64,000 nt of DNA from JACDAV01 sp964626755 (GTDB lineage Bacteria > Chloroflexota > Limnocylindria > Limnocylindrales > CSP1-4). A model generated the notes under the pieces. That model was not told where the DNA came from and ran no database searches. It worked only from the letters and a program-made list of their open reading frames with translations. Position 1 is the first letter of the stretch. Every line of letters starts with the position of its first letter. Below are positions 33,701 to 42,529 of this stretch, one piece after another. A program made the translations under genes and the position numbers. The stretch lies in contig CAZVGO010000008.1 in assembly GCA_964626755.1 (NCBI GenBank), forward strand, positions 10,718-74,717. The letters run 5' to 3'.

Positions 33701-34663
33701 TCATCGGCCCGGCCGGCTTAAGGCGGCCGTCGACGTGATGCGTCGTGGATCGGCCGCTTCGACACCGCGGAGCTGGGGGAGGACATCGCGGCCCAGGGCC
33801 TCGAGCGCAGCCGCGTCATCGGCGTCGCCGACGCTCAGGATGACGTGCTGGACGCCGGCCTCGGCGAGGCGCCCGAAGCGCTCGACGAGCTGGTCTGGGC
33901 TCTCCTGCTGCCGCCCCCAGGCCGCGCCCCGGTCGGTCAGGGCGACGCCCTGGAGATTCGACCGTTCGATCTCCGCGAAGTCGCGTCCGACCGCCTCGCA
34001 GTGCTCCGCGAGGATCGCGTACTTCGGCAGCAGGTCTGCCGGGCCACCGAACAGGTTGGAGGCGTCGGCGTACTGGGCGACGAGCCGGAGCGTCTTCTTC
34101 TCGCCACCGCCACCGATCATGATCGGCACCCGCGGCCGGCTGATCGACTGGGGCACGTTGAGCAGGCGGCTGGCGTGGAACCGGCGACCCTGGAAGTCCT
34201 CCTCGCTGCCACGCTCGGCCTGCCACATCGCATGGGCGATCCGAAGCGTGTCCTCGAGCTGCTCGAATCGCTCGCCAAGGGGCGGGAACGGGAACCCGAG
34301 GCCCTCCGATTCGGCCTGATTCCAGCCGGCGCCGATGCCCAGCCAGGCGCGCCCGCCACTCAGGACATCCAGGGTGGTCGCGGCCTTGACCCACAGCCCC
34401 GGAGTGCGGTAGTGGACGCCGCCGACCATCAACCCGAGCCGCGCACGTTGGCTGTTGGCGGCCATGAAGCCGAGTGTCGTCCAGCCCTCGAGCATTGGCT
34501 GTAGCTCGGACCCCGGGCCGCCGATCTGCCAGAAGTGGTCCATGACCCAGATCGAGTCGAAGCCAACGTCGTCCGCGGTGCGAACGGCGCGGCCGAGGGT
34601 CGGACCGATGGCCTCGGGACCGCCGGGCCAGGTGAACGAGAAGATCTGCAGGCCGAATCGCAT
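33701..34663 (-). CDS. LLM-class F420/flavin-dependent oxidoreductase
   Basis: 320-residue luciferase-like TIM barrel. MRFGLQIFSF starts the barrel, followed by ADDVGFDSIWVMDHFWQIGG, VGGVHYRTPGLWVKAATTLDVLSGGRAWLGIGAGW and PRVPIMIGGGGEKKTLRLVAQYAD. This last segment is characteristic of the F420-dependent branch. The substrate is unknown. The start is unambiguous. The gene is followed by convergent DNA and preceded by aldo/keto reductase on the same strand (34 bases apart). Confidence 0.85.
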   Translation of the reverse strand: MRFGLQIFSFTWPGGPEAIGPTLGRAVRTADDVGFDSIWVMDHFWQIGGPGSELQPMLEGWTTLGFMAANSQRARLGLMVGGVHYRTPGLWVKAATTLDVLSGGRAWLGIGAGWNQAESEGLGFPFPPLGERFEQLEDTLRIAHAMWQAERGSEEDFQGRRFHASRLLNVPQSISRPRVPIMIGGGGEKKTLRLVAQYADASNLFGGPADLLPKYAILAEHCEAVGRDFAEIERSNLQGVALTDRGAAWGRQQESPDQLVERFGRLAEAGVQHVILSVGDADDAAALEALGRDVLPQLRGVEAADPRRITSTAALSRPGR

Positions 34664-34697
34664 GTGTGGTTCCTCGCCGCTGTCTGGTGGTGGAGCG

Positions 34698-35720
34698 CTA
34701 TCGCCAGGCGACGGTCGCCTGGCTGAGCGCGTCGATCTCGTCGGGGCTCAGGCGGAACGCCAGCGCCCCAGCGTTGGCCGCCGCCTGGTGGCCGTTCTTG
34801 GCGCCCGGGATCGGGATGACGTCGCCCTGCTCGATAAGCCAGCGCAGGGCTACCTGGGCCGGCGTCCTGCCATGACGCCCGCCGATTTCGCGCTGCAGCG
34901 AGATGACGGGTGCAACCGCGTTACGGCCCGAGCCGCGGAAGGCACGCATGAAGCGCCGGAGCCCGCTCGGCCGTGTCCCGTCGGCGTACTTGCCGGTCAG
35001 GGCGCCGCTGGCGAGCGGCTGGTAGGCGATGAGCGTGATGCCGAGCTCCCGGCAGGCGTCGAGGATGCCGTTGGTCTCCACCCGTCGATCGAGGAGCGAG
35101 TAGCCGATCTCGATCGAGGCGAGCGGGACCCCGCGATCGGTCAGCGCCGCGTGCGCCGTGCGCAGCTGCTCCGTGGAGTAGTTACTCACGCCGACCGCCC
35201 GGACCTTGCCGGCCGCGACCGCGTCGGCCATGAGGTCCATGAGGCGGGGGATCGACACACGGCCCGACGGGAAGTGATGCATGTAGAGGTCCACCGACCC
35301 GCGGTCGAGGCGGGCCAAGCTGGCCTCGAGGGCGGCAGGCATGTCGTCCGCCCGGGAGCGCATGCCGGGCGGGAACTTCGTGGCGATCTGGACCTCGCGC
35401 CCGCGGGCCAGCTCGCCGAGTCGCCGCTCGGCGGCACCGAATGAGTACATCGCTGCCGTGTCGAACAGGGTCACCCCGGCCGCCAGGCTCGCCTCCAGCG
35501 CCGCTCGCTCGTCCTCGATACCGGCTGGTCCACCGTATGCCAGCTTGGCGGGGTGAAGACGGGCGAGCCCCGACGGGTCGCCCCAGGTCATGGCACCCAC
35601 GCCGAGCCGCGACACGTGAACGTCGCTGCGACCGAGCGTGGTCGTGGTCTCGGGTTCCGAAGTCGGGTCGGCGCTCGGCCCAGGCTCGGCGTTGTGGCTC
35701 GCTTCGTCGATCGCGGTCAT
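34698..35720 (-). CDS. Aldo/keto reductase
   Basis: 340-residue NADPH-dependent oxidoreductase (TIM barrel). After a 30-residue acidic leader the motif RLGVGAMTWGDPSG begins the fold. The catalytic Asp and Tyr lie in LFDTAAMYSFGAAE, the Lys in QIATKFPP, and SVDLYMHHFPSGR carries the His. The nicotinamide pocket is IPIPGAKNGHQAAANAGAL. The ATG at 35720 fits a promoter 33-61 bases upstream better than the longer frame to 35792. It is divergent from a MarR gene, which probably controls it. Confidence 0.88.
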   Translation of the reverse strand: MTAIDEASHNAEPGPSADPTSEPETTTTLGRSDVHVSRLGVGAMTWGDPSGLARLHPAKLAYGGPAGIEDERAALEASLAAGVTLFDTAAMYSFGAAERRLGELARGREVQIATKFPPGMRSRADDMPAALEASLARLDRGSVDLYMHHFPSGRVSIPRLMDLMADAVAAGKVRAVGVSNYSTEQLRTAHAALTDRGVPLASIEIGYSLLDRRVETNGILDACRELGITLIAYQPLASGALTGKYADGTRPSGLRRFMRAFRGSGRNAVAPVISLQREIGGRHGRTPAQVALRWLIEQGDVIPIPGAKNGHQAAANAGALAFRLSPDEIDALSQATVAWR

Positions 35721-35752
35721 GGCGGGGTCCTCGGGGGTGGGTCGACCTGCGC

Positions 35753-35781
35753 AGGATAGACTGACTAACGCATAATCGCAA
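35753..35781 (-). promoter_or_regulatory. Promoter of the aldo/keto reductase gene
   Basis: On the minus strand TTGCGA (35781-35776), 17 bases, TATCCT (35758-35753) matches sigma-70-type spacing and lies 33 bases upstream of the ATG at 35720. The region also contains an AT-rich imperfect repeat (CATAATCG at 35771 and CGATAATG at 35796), a plausible MarR operator between the divergent genes. Confidence 0.55.
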
Positions 35782-35842
35782 TAGCCAACCATTTACGATA
35801 ATGACCGATGAATCGTCTGGCAGTCGGGGTAGACTGGGCGGC

Positions 35843-36307
35843 ATGAAGACACCGCCTGGCATGGCCGCCCGCGACAACGCGGCCCTCGTCGACTTGCTCT
35901 GGCTCGTCATGCGCCGGATCTGGGAGGACGCCGAACAGCGACTCGCGCCGTTCGGGCTGACGATGAAACACAGCTGGGCGCTCCACGCCCTCGACGAGCC
36001 GGTGTCGATGAGTGGCCTGGCCGAGCGACTGGGGATCGACGCGTCCTACGTCACCGCGATCGCCGACCAGCTCGAGGAGCGGGGTCTCATCGAGCGCCGG
36101 CCCCATCCCACCGACCGACGGATCAAGAGCCTCGCCCTCACCGGCGAGGGCCGGCGCATGCGCGATCAGATCCTCGTCGAGCTCTGGACGACGGTGCCGA
36201 TCCTCGATGGGCTCACGGATCCCGAGCGGCAGGAGCTGCGGCGCCTCCTCGACAAGGCCGTCGAAGGGGCGATCGGCGAAGCGGCTGGCAGCGGGTCCCG
36301 CGGGTAG
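35843..36307 (+). CDS. MarR-family transcriptional regulator
   Basis: 154 residues, winged helix-turn-helix. LLWLVMRRIWEDAEQRLAPF gives the dimerisation helix; SMSGLAERLGIDASYVTAIADQLEERGLIERRPHPTD contains the recognition helix and wing, with the usual DRR after the wing. The start at 35843 gives normal length; an ATG at 35801 is in frame and would add 14 residues. It is divergent from the aldo/keto reductase, its probable target. Confidence 0.88.
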   Translation: MKTPPGMAARDNAALVDLLWLVMRRIWEDAEQRLAPFGLTMKHSWALHALDEPVSMSGLAERLGIDASYVTAIADQLEERGLIERRPHPTDRRIKSLALTGEGRRMRDQILVELWTTVPILDGLTDPERQELRRLLDKAVEGAIGEAAGSGSRG

Positions 36308-36437
36308 ACGACTTCGTAGCTCGAGGAACCGCCCGTCCGGGCGTCGAACTCGCGAAGCCGCATGGCGGTCTCCCTTGGACCCACCCACCGGGCCAGCTGG
36401 GCAGGGTCCGTGTGCGCTCCGCTCCGCCACCCGCACC

Positions 36438-36465
36438 TTGACTTCGGCTGGCGCGGACCTACGAT
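36438..36465 (+). promoter_or_regulatory. Promoter upstream of the Gly-rich lipoprotein
   Basis: TTGACT (36438-36443), 16 bases, TACGAT (36460-36465). This fits a sigma-70-type promoter with a leader of about 70 bases before the GTG at 36545. Confidence 0.5.
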
Positions 36466-36544
36466 CGCCTCGAGCGCCCGTCGTCCACGACCCAATCGGG
36501 GCTTGGGCCGCCGGCATGCAACCGCGGGGGACCGGAGGGATCGC

Positions 36545-38119
36545 GTGGCGCCACTGACCTCACGGGCTCTCGCCCCTGTCCCCGGCGCCAGGCCCGCCCG
36601 CACCATCCTCAGTGTCCTGATGGTCGCGGCGTTGGCAGTGGGATGCATCGCGGCTCGTGAGCCCACGGCCGCGCCCGCGACGGGGACGTTGGGGCCGAGT
36701 CCGTCCGCGACGGTCGGCGAGGCGCCGATACCGACAACGACGCCGACGAACGCGCCGCCGCCGATGCCCATCGGCGTGCAGGACGCCGACGATCGCTTCT
36801 TCGTCGATCCCGGCAACGGCGACGATGCCGGCACGGGTCAGCGGGCGAGTCCGTGGAAGGACCTCCAGAAGGCGCTGGACGCAGCGGCACCCCGTGGCGG
36901 CGACGTGTACGTCGCCGAAGGGACGATCGAGGGTTCCATGCAAACAGGCGACAGCGTCAAGGTGCATGGCGGGTACAGCGCCGCGACGTGGCTGCCCTCC
37001 GGGAACCGGACGACGATCCATGGCGGTCCGGTCGAGGGCGTCTGGGCCGCGTTCATCGTGTCCGAGGTGGGAGATTTCCTGCTCGAGGGATTCAACCTCG
37101 ACACGTCGTCGTCCAGCGAGGCGGACACCTATGTCGTGCTCATTGACGGCGGTGTGAGCGCGACGCTCAGGGACAACGTAATCGTCGCCGGGGCGGCGCT
37201 CGATGGAGCGAACGGTGCCGACGGGATCGCTGGACCGCCCGGGCTCGCCGGACGGCCGGGCGGAGCGGCGGGGAACTGCGCCAACGACCAGGCCGGGGGC
37301 GAGGGTGGGGGCGTCTCGGCCGGCGTCTACAACCACGGCGGGCGCGGCGGCGCCGGCGGCCAGGCAGCGGGGTCCGCCGGTGTCAAAGGCGCCGACAGCA
37401 GCAACCCGGACGGCTCGACCTCGACCGGCGGCGGCGGCGGCGACGCAGGCGGCCTGGGCGGCGCCGGTGGCCCTGGTCGGACCGGCGAGGGCGGCGCCGT
37501 CGGTGAGCCCGGGAGCGGCGGGGAGGCCGCGAAGCCGGGCATCGGGGGCGGCAGCGGCGGAGATGGCGCCGGCGGAGGCGGCGGCGGAGGCGGCGGCGGC
37601 ACCTTGTTCGACTGCGCCGGCGGCGGCGGTGGAGGCGGGTCCGGCGGCATCGGCAGCGAGGGTGGCAAAGGTGGCGAGCGCGGCGGGAGCTCGGTCGGGA
37701 TCCTGGCGCGATCGGTGGCGGAGATCGTCCTCGAAGGCAATGAGATCAGGACCGGGCGAAGCGGCCGCGGCGGCGACGGGGGCTCGGGATCGATGGGTGC
37801 CGTGGGCGGTGCGGGCGGGCCTGGCGGTCCCGGCGTCTCGTCCCTGATCGGTCTTGCCGCCGGCGGCAATGGCGGCAAGGGGGGGAGCGCCGGTCCCAGC
37901 GGGGCCGGTGGCGGTGGCGGTGGCGGGTACTCGGTTGGAATCCTGTATGTCGACATCGGATCCCTGGATGACGACAGTGTCATCACCGTGGATCAGGCCG
38001 GCCGGGGTGGCAGCGGCGGTGCGCAGGCGTTCTTTGCCCTTCCGCCGGGGCACCCCGGCGCCGACGGGATCGCCAGGGCCACGTATGACTACGGAGACCT
38101 CGAAGCCTTCGTGCCGTAA
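36545..38119 (+). CDS. Surface lipoprotein: DUF1565-like N-domain plus PGRS-like Gly-rich region
   Basis: 524 residues. A lipoprotein signal ends in LAVGC (Cys34). Residues about 40-85 are a Pro/Thr linker. Residues about 85-220 look like a beta-helix entry domain (FFVDPGNGDDAGTGQRASPW, LQKALDAAAPRGGDVYVAEG, VKVHGGYS), known from DUF1565/PbH1 proteins. From about 225 to 500 the chain is dominated by Gly-Gly-x repeats with runs of up to ten glycines and one internal non-repeat island. A promoter precedes it, and GTG fits that promoter; an ATG further in is possible. Likely cell-surface; function unknown. Confidence 0.7.
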   Translation: MAPLTSRALAPVPGARPARTILSVLMVAALAVGCIAAREPTAAPATGTLGPSPSATVGEAPIPTTTPTNAPPPMPIGVQDADDRFFVDPGNGDDAGTGQRASPWKDLQKALDAAAPRGGDVYVAEGTIEGSMQTGDSVKVHGGYSAATWLPSGNRTTIHGGPVEGVWAAFIVSEVGDFLLEGFNLDTSSSSEADTYVVLIDGGVSATLRDNVIVAGAALDGANGADGIAGPPGLAGRPGGAAGNCANDQAGGEGGGVSAGVYNHGGRGGAGGQAAGSAGVKGADSSNPDGSTSTGGGGGDAGGLGGAGGPGRTGEGGAVGEPGSGGEAAKPGIGGGSGGDGAGGGGGGGGGGTLFDCAGGGGGGGSGGIGSEGGKGGERGGSSVGILARSVAEIVLEGNEIRTGRSGRGGDGGSGSMGAVGGAGGPGGPGVSSLIGLAAGGNGGKGGSAGPSGAGGGGGGGYSVGILYVDIGSLDDDSVITVDQAGRGGSGGAQAFFALPPGHPGADGIARATYDYGDLEAFVP

Positions 38120-38237
38120 CGTGCCGCCGCGGCCCTACTCGCGCCTCGATGCTGGTGCGTTTCGCAGCTGGAGGCAGTCCTCGACGCGCAGCCAGCGGAA
38201 CAGGCCCTGGTCCGAGGCAGAGAACCGGTCCGCCACG

Positions 38238-38471
38238 ATGGCGATCGACAGCCACACGTACGGCTTCACGATGCAGGAGCTCGCGTTGCCGTTCGATGCG
38301 GCCAGCGCCCCAGGTGTCGCAGGGGAGATGGCCGCGCGCGTCTTCGCCGACGGCTACCCGAACCTCGCGGCGATGGCCGAGCTGGCGATGTCGGGCGCCC
38401 ATCTACTGGACTTCGAGTTCGGGCTGGACCTCCTGCTCGACGGCCTGGAGCGTCTCCGGCCGGCGGGTTGA
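38238..38471 (+). pseudogene. TetR-family regulator C-terminal fragment
   Basis: The 77-codon frame reads SHTYGFTMQELALPFDAASA through FADGYPNLAAMAELAMS to FEFGLDLLLDGLERLRPAG. This is the C-terminal ligand-binding half of a TetR/AcrR-type repressor, ending in the usual EFGLDLLLDGLE. The DNA-binding N-terminal part is absent: upstream frames carry no helix-turn-helix. It is a remnant left between the lipoprotein and the GH94 gene. Confidence 0.65.
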
Positions 38472-38494
38472 GGCGAGCCCCGGCTGGGGGTTAC

Positions 38495-38640
38495 GGCGCC
38501 ACGATCCGCCAGCTGATGGCCAACACCGGAACCGCCGTCCGCGTCGGGCCGGCGGATGCGGGACCGAGCACCGTCAAGCGCCACCTCGCCGACCTGCGTG
38601 CGGTCCTGCTCCTAGCGACAACAACCGGGTCCGTCCGACG
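38495..38640 (+). pseudogene. LuxR-like helix-turn-helix fragment, first copy
   Basis: One frame reads GATIRQLMANTG and, after a short insert, GPSTVKRHLADLRAVLLL. The segment TVKRHLADLRA is also present, better preserved, at about 46435-46470. It resembles the recognition helix and following helix of LuxR/sigma-region-4 type proteins. Downstream the frame loses similarity to the second copy. The rest of 38472-38926 shows nothing else apart from a short GC-rich stretch before the GTG of the GH94 gene. Confidence 0.4.
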
Positions 38641-38926
38641 CTCGACGCCAGTGCTCCGCGGGTGCCCCGGTTACGAGCGGAAGCCTGCCTCGTGCACGAG
38701 ACGATCCGCACGTTTGCCGAGTGCCCGATCGAGATCGAGGGGGCCGTGCCGGCGATCGCCTGAAGACGGCGGACCCTCCCGGCCCGCCCCCGGCCTCCGT
38801 CCGGGTGCGCCCCGGGGACGGGGCCCGGTGTATGGGAGAATGCTGCCCAGCCTCCCGGAGGGCAGTTGTATGACCGCATCGCGGGCCTCGGCCCCGGGCC
38901 GGCGCCGCTCGACCACCTGAGCACTC

Positions 38927-41900
38927 GTGACGGACGGACCTGACCGGCCACCGCCGATCGCGACCGAACTGCGAAACGCGGCCGGTCTCACGATCGAGCT
39001 GCTGGAAAACGGCTCGCTCTTCGCCATTCGCCACGGTGACGTCCTCATCAACCAGGTGCTCGGGAGTCCGGTCGAGGGCGGCATCGGCAACGTCTACCTT
39101 CGGCGGCGCACGCGTGCCGGCATCACGTCCTTTCCCTTGGTCGGGCCGGCGTCGGGGAGCCGGTTTGGCACGACCGACGACGGAGCCATGTGGGTGGGAT
39201 CGATCGGCGGCATCGACTACACGTGCGCGCTTCGGCTCGCGCCGGCCGAGCCGACGTGGTTCTGGACGCTTACGGTTGCGAACACGACCGGCAGGCGGCT
39301 GAGCCTCGACGCCGTGCTCACGCAGGACCTCGGGATCGCCCACGAGGCGACCGTCCGGAACAGTGAGCTGTATGCCAGCCAGTACATCGATCACGCGATC
39401 CTTCGCGACGAGGGCCTCGGCTTCCTCGTCTGCTCGCGGCAGAACCTGCCGCAGGGCGACGCGTTCCCGTGGGTCATGCACGGCTGCCTTGCGGGTGCCG
39501 TCGGCTTCCTGACCGACGGGTTCCAGTTCCATGGGCTCGACTACAAGGCGTCGAACGTGCCGGCGGCACTCGCTCGGCGGACCCTGCCGAATCGGAACTA
39601 CCAGTACGAGTTCGCGCTGCCGACCCTCCAGTCGCGGGCGTTGTCACTCCCGCCCGGGGGAAGCGGCGAGATCACGTTCTTCGCGGCCTTCGAGGCCGAT
39701 CATCAGACGGCCACGAGCACTGCCGATACGGAACGGGCAGACGCCGCCGCGAAGGCCTTCCGTCGCCTGCGACCCTCCGCCGTCGGCCGGACCCCGCACG
39801 CTCGTCCGGCGGGGCTCTTCGGGGCGCCGGTCCTGTTCGAGAGCCGGGACCTCGATCTGGTGGACCTCGAGCGGTTCTTCGGCTCGGCGTGGCGCCACGT
39901 CGAGCACCGCGATGGGAAGCTCCTGTCGTTCTTCCACGGGGTCCAGCAGCACGTCGTGCTCAGGGCGAAGGAGCTCGTCGTGGAGCGACCGACCGGGCAC
40001 ATCATGCGCTCCGGCCGCGACCTGCTCCCGAGCGACGACCTCCTCTCGGTCACGTCCTGGATGTTCGGCGTCTTCGCCTCCCAGGTGACGATCGGCAACA
40101 CGTCGTTCAACAAGCTCCTCGGCGTCTGCCGCAACCCGCTCAACGTGCTGAAGTCGAGCGGTCAGCGCATCTTCGTCAGGACCGAGCGGGGCCACGAACT
40201 TCTCGGCGTGCCGTCGGCGTTCGAGATGGGCCCGAACAGCGCGCGCTGGATCTACGACGATGGCCGGCGCACCATCGTGATCCGGGTCGAGACCTCGCTC
40301 GACGACCCGGTCTGCCGCCTGGGCGTCGAGGTCGAGAGGGGTGGTCCGCTCGAGCTGCTCGTCAGCAACGACGTGGTCCTCGGTGAGAACGAGCACGGGC
40401 CGCTTGGCCGTGTCGTCATCGACGTTGCGGCCGGACGGGTCGAGCTTCGCCCCGCGCCGGAGACCCCGCTGTGCCGGCGTTACCCCGAAACGACGTTCTT
40501 CATCGTGTCCCCGGACGCCGATCGGATCGCCGCGATCGGCGGTGACGGGCTGCTCCACGCGGATGGAGTCGACCGCGGCGCGGCGCATCTCGTGGTGAAG
40601 ACGAAGCCGGTCACCCGGTTCTCGCTCGCGCTGACCGGGAGCATCCTCGATTCGCGACGTGCCGCGACGCTGGCGACCGCGTCCGGGACGCCGTCGCGCG
40701 CGCCCGGGGCCGGTCGTGACGCCGAGCGCGACGACGCGGTCGATCGGTTCTGGTCCGGGCTCGGGCACGGGGCAACCCTGGGCGGCGCCTCGGGGAGGGT
40801 TGCGGACGACCTCGCCAGGCTGAACGACGTGCTGCGCTGGTACCTCCATGACGCGCTCGTCCACTGCACGATCCCGCACGGACTCGAGCAGCACAGCGGG
40901 GCGGCGTGGGGAGTGCGCGACGTCTGCCAGGGACCGGTCGAGTTCCTCGTCTCAACCGGCAACCCCGGCCCGGTGCGGGATCTGCTCCGGATCGTGTACG
41001 AGCGCCAGCTCCGGGGGTCCGGCGATTGGCCGCAGTGGTTCATGTTCGACCGGTTCCGCGAGATCCAGTCGCCCGACAGCCACGCCGACATCATCCATTG
41101 GCCGATCAAGGCATTGTGCGACTACATCGAGACGACGGGCGACCTGTCGATCCTCGACGAGCGGGTCGCCTGGACCGACGACCGGACGCTGGCCGTCACG
41201 TCCGAGACCGACACGCTCCTCGCCCATGCCGAGAAGCAGATCGACAGGATCGAGCGCGACTGCATCCCCGGGACCGCCCTTCCGGTCTTCGCCGGCGGCG
41301 ACTGGGAGGACACGCTCCAGCCGGCCGATCCGGCGATGGCCAGCCGCATGGTCAGTACGTGGACGGTGGAGCTCGCCTACCAGACGCTCGGGCGTTTCCG
41401 GACAGTCTGCGAGCGGGCGGGACGAGACGCGGCGGCCGACCGGCTCAGGGTGCTGTGCGACCGGATCCGGGCCGACTTCAACCGCCACCTCGTCCCGGAC
41501 GGGATCGTCGCCGGACTGGCCTATTTCGGGCCGGACAGCATCGACTACTTCCTCCACCCGCGCGACCGCAGGACCGGTGTTGCCTACCGCCTGCTGCCGA
41601 TCACGCGCGGCATGATCAGCGGCCTGTTCAGCCTCGAACAGGTGGAACGTCACGTCGCGCTCATCGATCGCCACCTGTCGTTTCCCGATGGCGTGCGGCT
41701 CATGAACCGGCCGATGGAGTACCGCGGAGGAACGTCGCGCTACTTCAAGCGCGCCGAGTCAGCGGCCAACTTCGGGCGCGAGGTCGGGCTCCAGTACGTC
41801 CACGCGCATATCCGCTACGTCGAGGCGATGGCTACGATCGGCCGGCCGGACGAGGCATTCCGCGGGCTGCTCGCGGTCAGCCCGATCCGGCTCGAGCTCG

Positions 41901-42373
41901 ACGTCCCCTCCGCCCTCCCGCGCCAGGCCAACGCGTACTTCAGCAGCTCCGACGCCGCGTTCATGGACCGCCGCCGGGCGAGCAGCCAGTTCGACCGGCT
42001 CCGGAGCGGACGGGTCGGGGTCAAGGGCGGTTGGCGCGTGTACTCGAGTGGCCCCGGCATCTACATGAACCAGCTGATCTCGAACGTGCTCGGCCTCCGC
42101 GCCCACTACGACGATGTCGTGATCGATCCGGTGCTGCCGAAGCGCGCGGACGGGCTGACGTTCGACGTCGAGTACGAGGGTCGGGCGGTTCGCTACCTCT
42201 ATCACGTTGTCGGCGAGGGCTTCTCACCGCGGGAGGTGCGGGTCAACGGCCGGCCGCTGCCCGGTGGGAGGCACGCCGGGAACCCGTACCGATCCGGCGG
42301 CGTGCTCATCCCGAAGCGCACGTTCGGCGATGCGCTCCACCGCGACGAGAACCTCGTCGAGATCGTCGTCTGA
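38927..42373 (+). CDS. GH94-type glycoside phosphorylase
   Basis: 1148 residues, cytoplasmic. Phosphorolysis of a beta-glucan oligosaccharide is the expected reaction. The N-terminal beta-sandwich (about 1-280) has GGIGNVYLRRRTRAGITSFP. The (alpha/alpha)6 barrel contains the general-acid region GGDWEDTLQPAD (about 791-802) preceded by GVRDVCQGPVEFL and DWPQWFMFDR. The C-terminal sandwich includes SSGPGIYMNQLISNVLGLR and YDDVVIDPVLPK. The length is nearer to 1,2-beta-oligoglucan phosphorylases (about 1100) than to cellobiose phosphorylases (about 800). It has a GTG start and no adjacent transporter or hydrolase; substrate inferred only. Confidence 0.85.
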   Translation: MTDGPDRPPPIATELRNAAGLTIELLENGSLFAIRHGDVLINQVLGSPVEGGIGNVYLRRRTRAGITSFPLVGPASGSRFGTTDDGAMWVGSIGGIDYTCALRLAPAEPTWFWTLTVANTTGRRLSLDAVLTQDLGIAHEATVRNSELYASQYIDHAILRDEGLGFLVCSRQNLPQGDAFPWVMHGCLAGAVGFLTDGFQFHGLDYKASNVPAALARRTLPNRNYQYEFALPTLQSRALSLPPGGSGEITFFAAFEADHQTATSTADTERADAAAKAFRRLRPSAVGRTPHARPAGLFGAPVLFESRDLDLVDLERFFGSAWRHVEHRDGKLLSFFHGVQQHVVLRAKELVVERPTGHIMRSGRDLLPSDDLLSVTSWMFGVFASQVTIGNTSFNKLLGVCRNPLNVLKSSGQRIFVRTERGHELLGVPSAFEMGPNSARWIYDDGRRTIVIRVETSLDDPVCRLGVEVERGGPLELLVSNDVVLGENEHGPLGRVVIDVAAGRVELRPAPETPLCRRYPETTFFIVSPDADRIAAIGGDGLLHADGVDRGAAHLVVKTKPVTRFSLALTGSILDSRRAATLATASGTPSRAPGAGRDAERDDAVDRFWSGLGHGATLGGASGRVADDLARLNDVLRWYLHDALVHCTIPHGLEQHSGAAWGVRDVCQGPVEFLVSTGNPGPVRDLLRIVYERQLRGSGDWPQWFMFDRFREIQSPDSHADIIHWPIKALCDYIETTGDLSILDERVAWTDDRTLAVTSETDTLLAHAEKQIDRIERDCIPGTALPVFAGGDWEDTLQPADPAMASRMVSTWTVELAYQTLGRFRTVCERAGRDAAADRLRVLCDRIRADFNRHLVPDGIVAGLAYFGPDSIDYFLHPRDRRTGVAYRLLPITRGMISGLFSLEQVERHVALIDRHLSFPDGVRLMNRPMEYRGGTSRYFKRAESAANFGREVGLQYVHAHIRYVEAMATIGRPDEAFRGLLAVSPIRLELDVPSALPRQANAYFSSSDAAFMDRRRASSQFDRLRSGRVGVKGGWRVYSSGPGIYMNQLISNVLGLRAHYDDVVIDPVLPKRADGLTFDVEYEGRAVRYLYHVVGEGFSPREVRVNGRPLPGGRHAGNPYRSGGVLIPKRTFGDALHRDENLVEIVV

Positions 42374-42441
42374 CCGCGACCCGGCCGCCCCGGCGGCAGT
42401 TACAAGGTCTAGCTATCGGGGGAGAATGCGAGTAAGGGCCC

Positions 42442-42480
42442 GTGCCGCTAAGCAGACGCCGCGAGAGGCGTCGGCGGCAC
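42442..42480. terminator. Nested hairpin between convergent genes
   Basis: Outer stem GTGCCGC (42442-42448) with GCGGCAC (42474-42480); inner stem GACGCC (42455-42460) with GGCGTC (42467-42472), loop GCGAGA; internal loop TAAGCA on one side. It lies between the ends of the GH94 gene (+) and the small lipoprotein gene (-) and could stop transcription from both sides. Confidence 0.6.
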
Positions 42481-42529
42481 AGCCGGGCGCACGTCCCCGT
42501 CAACCATTCCACTGGCTTTGAAGCAGGCC

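Noticed and set aside
37203..37986. Repeated GGC-rich tract as a possible CRISPR array or satellite
   Set aside because: It is the codon pattern of Gly-Gly-x repeats in frame with the lipoprotein; no constant repeat/spacer structure.
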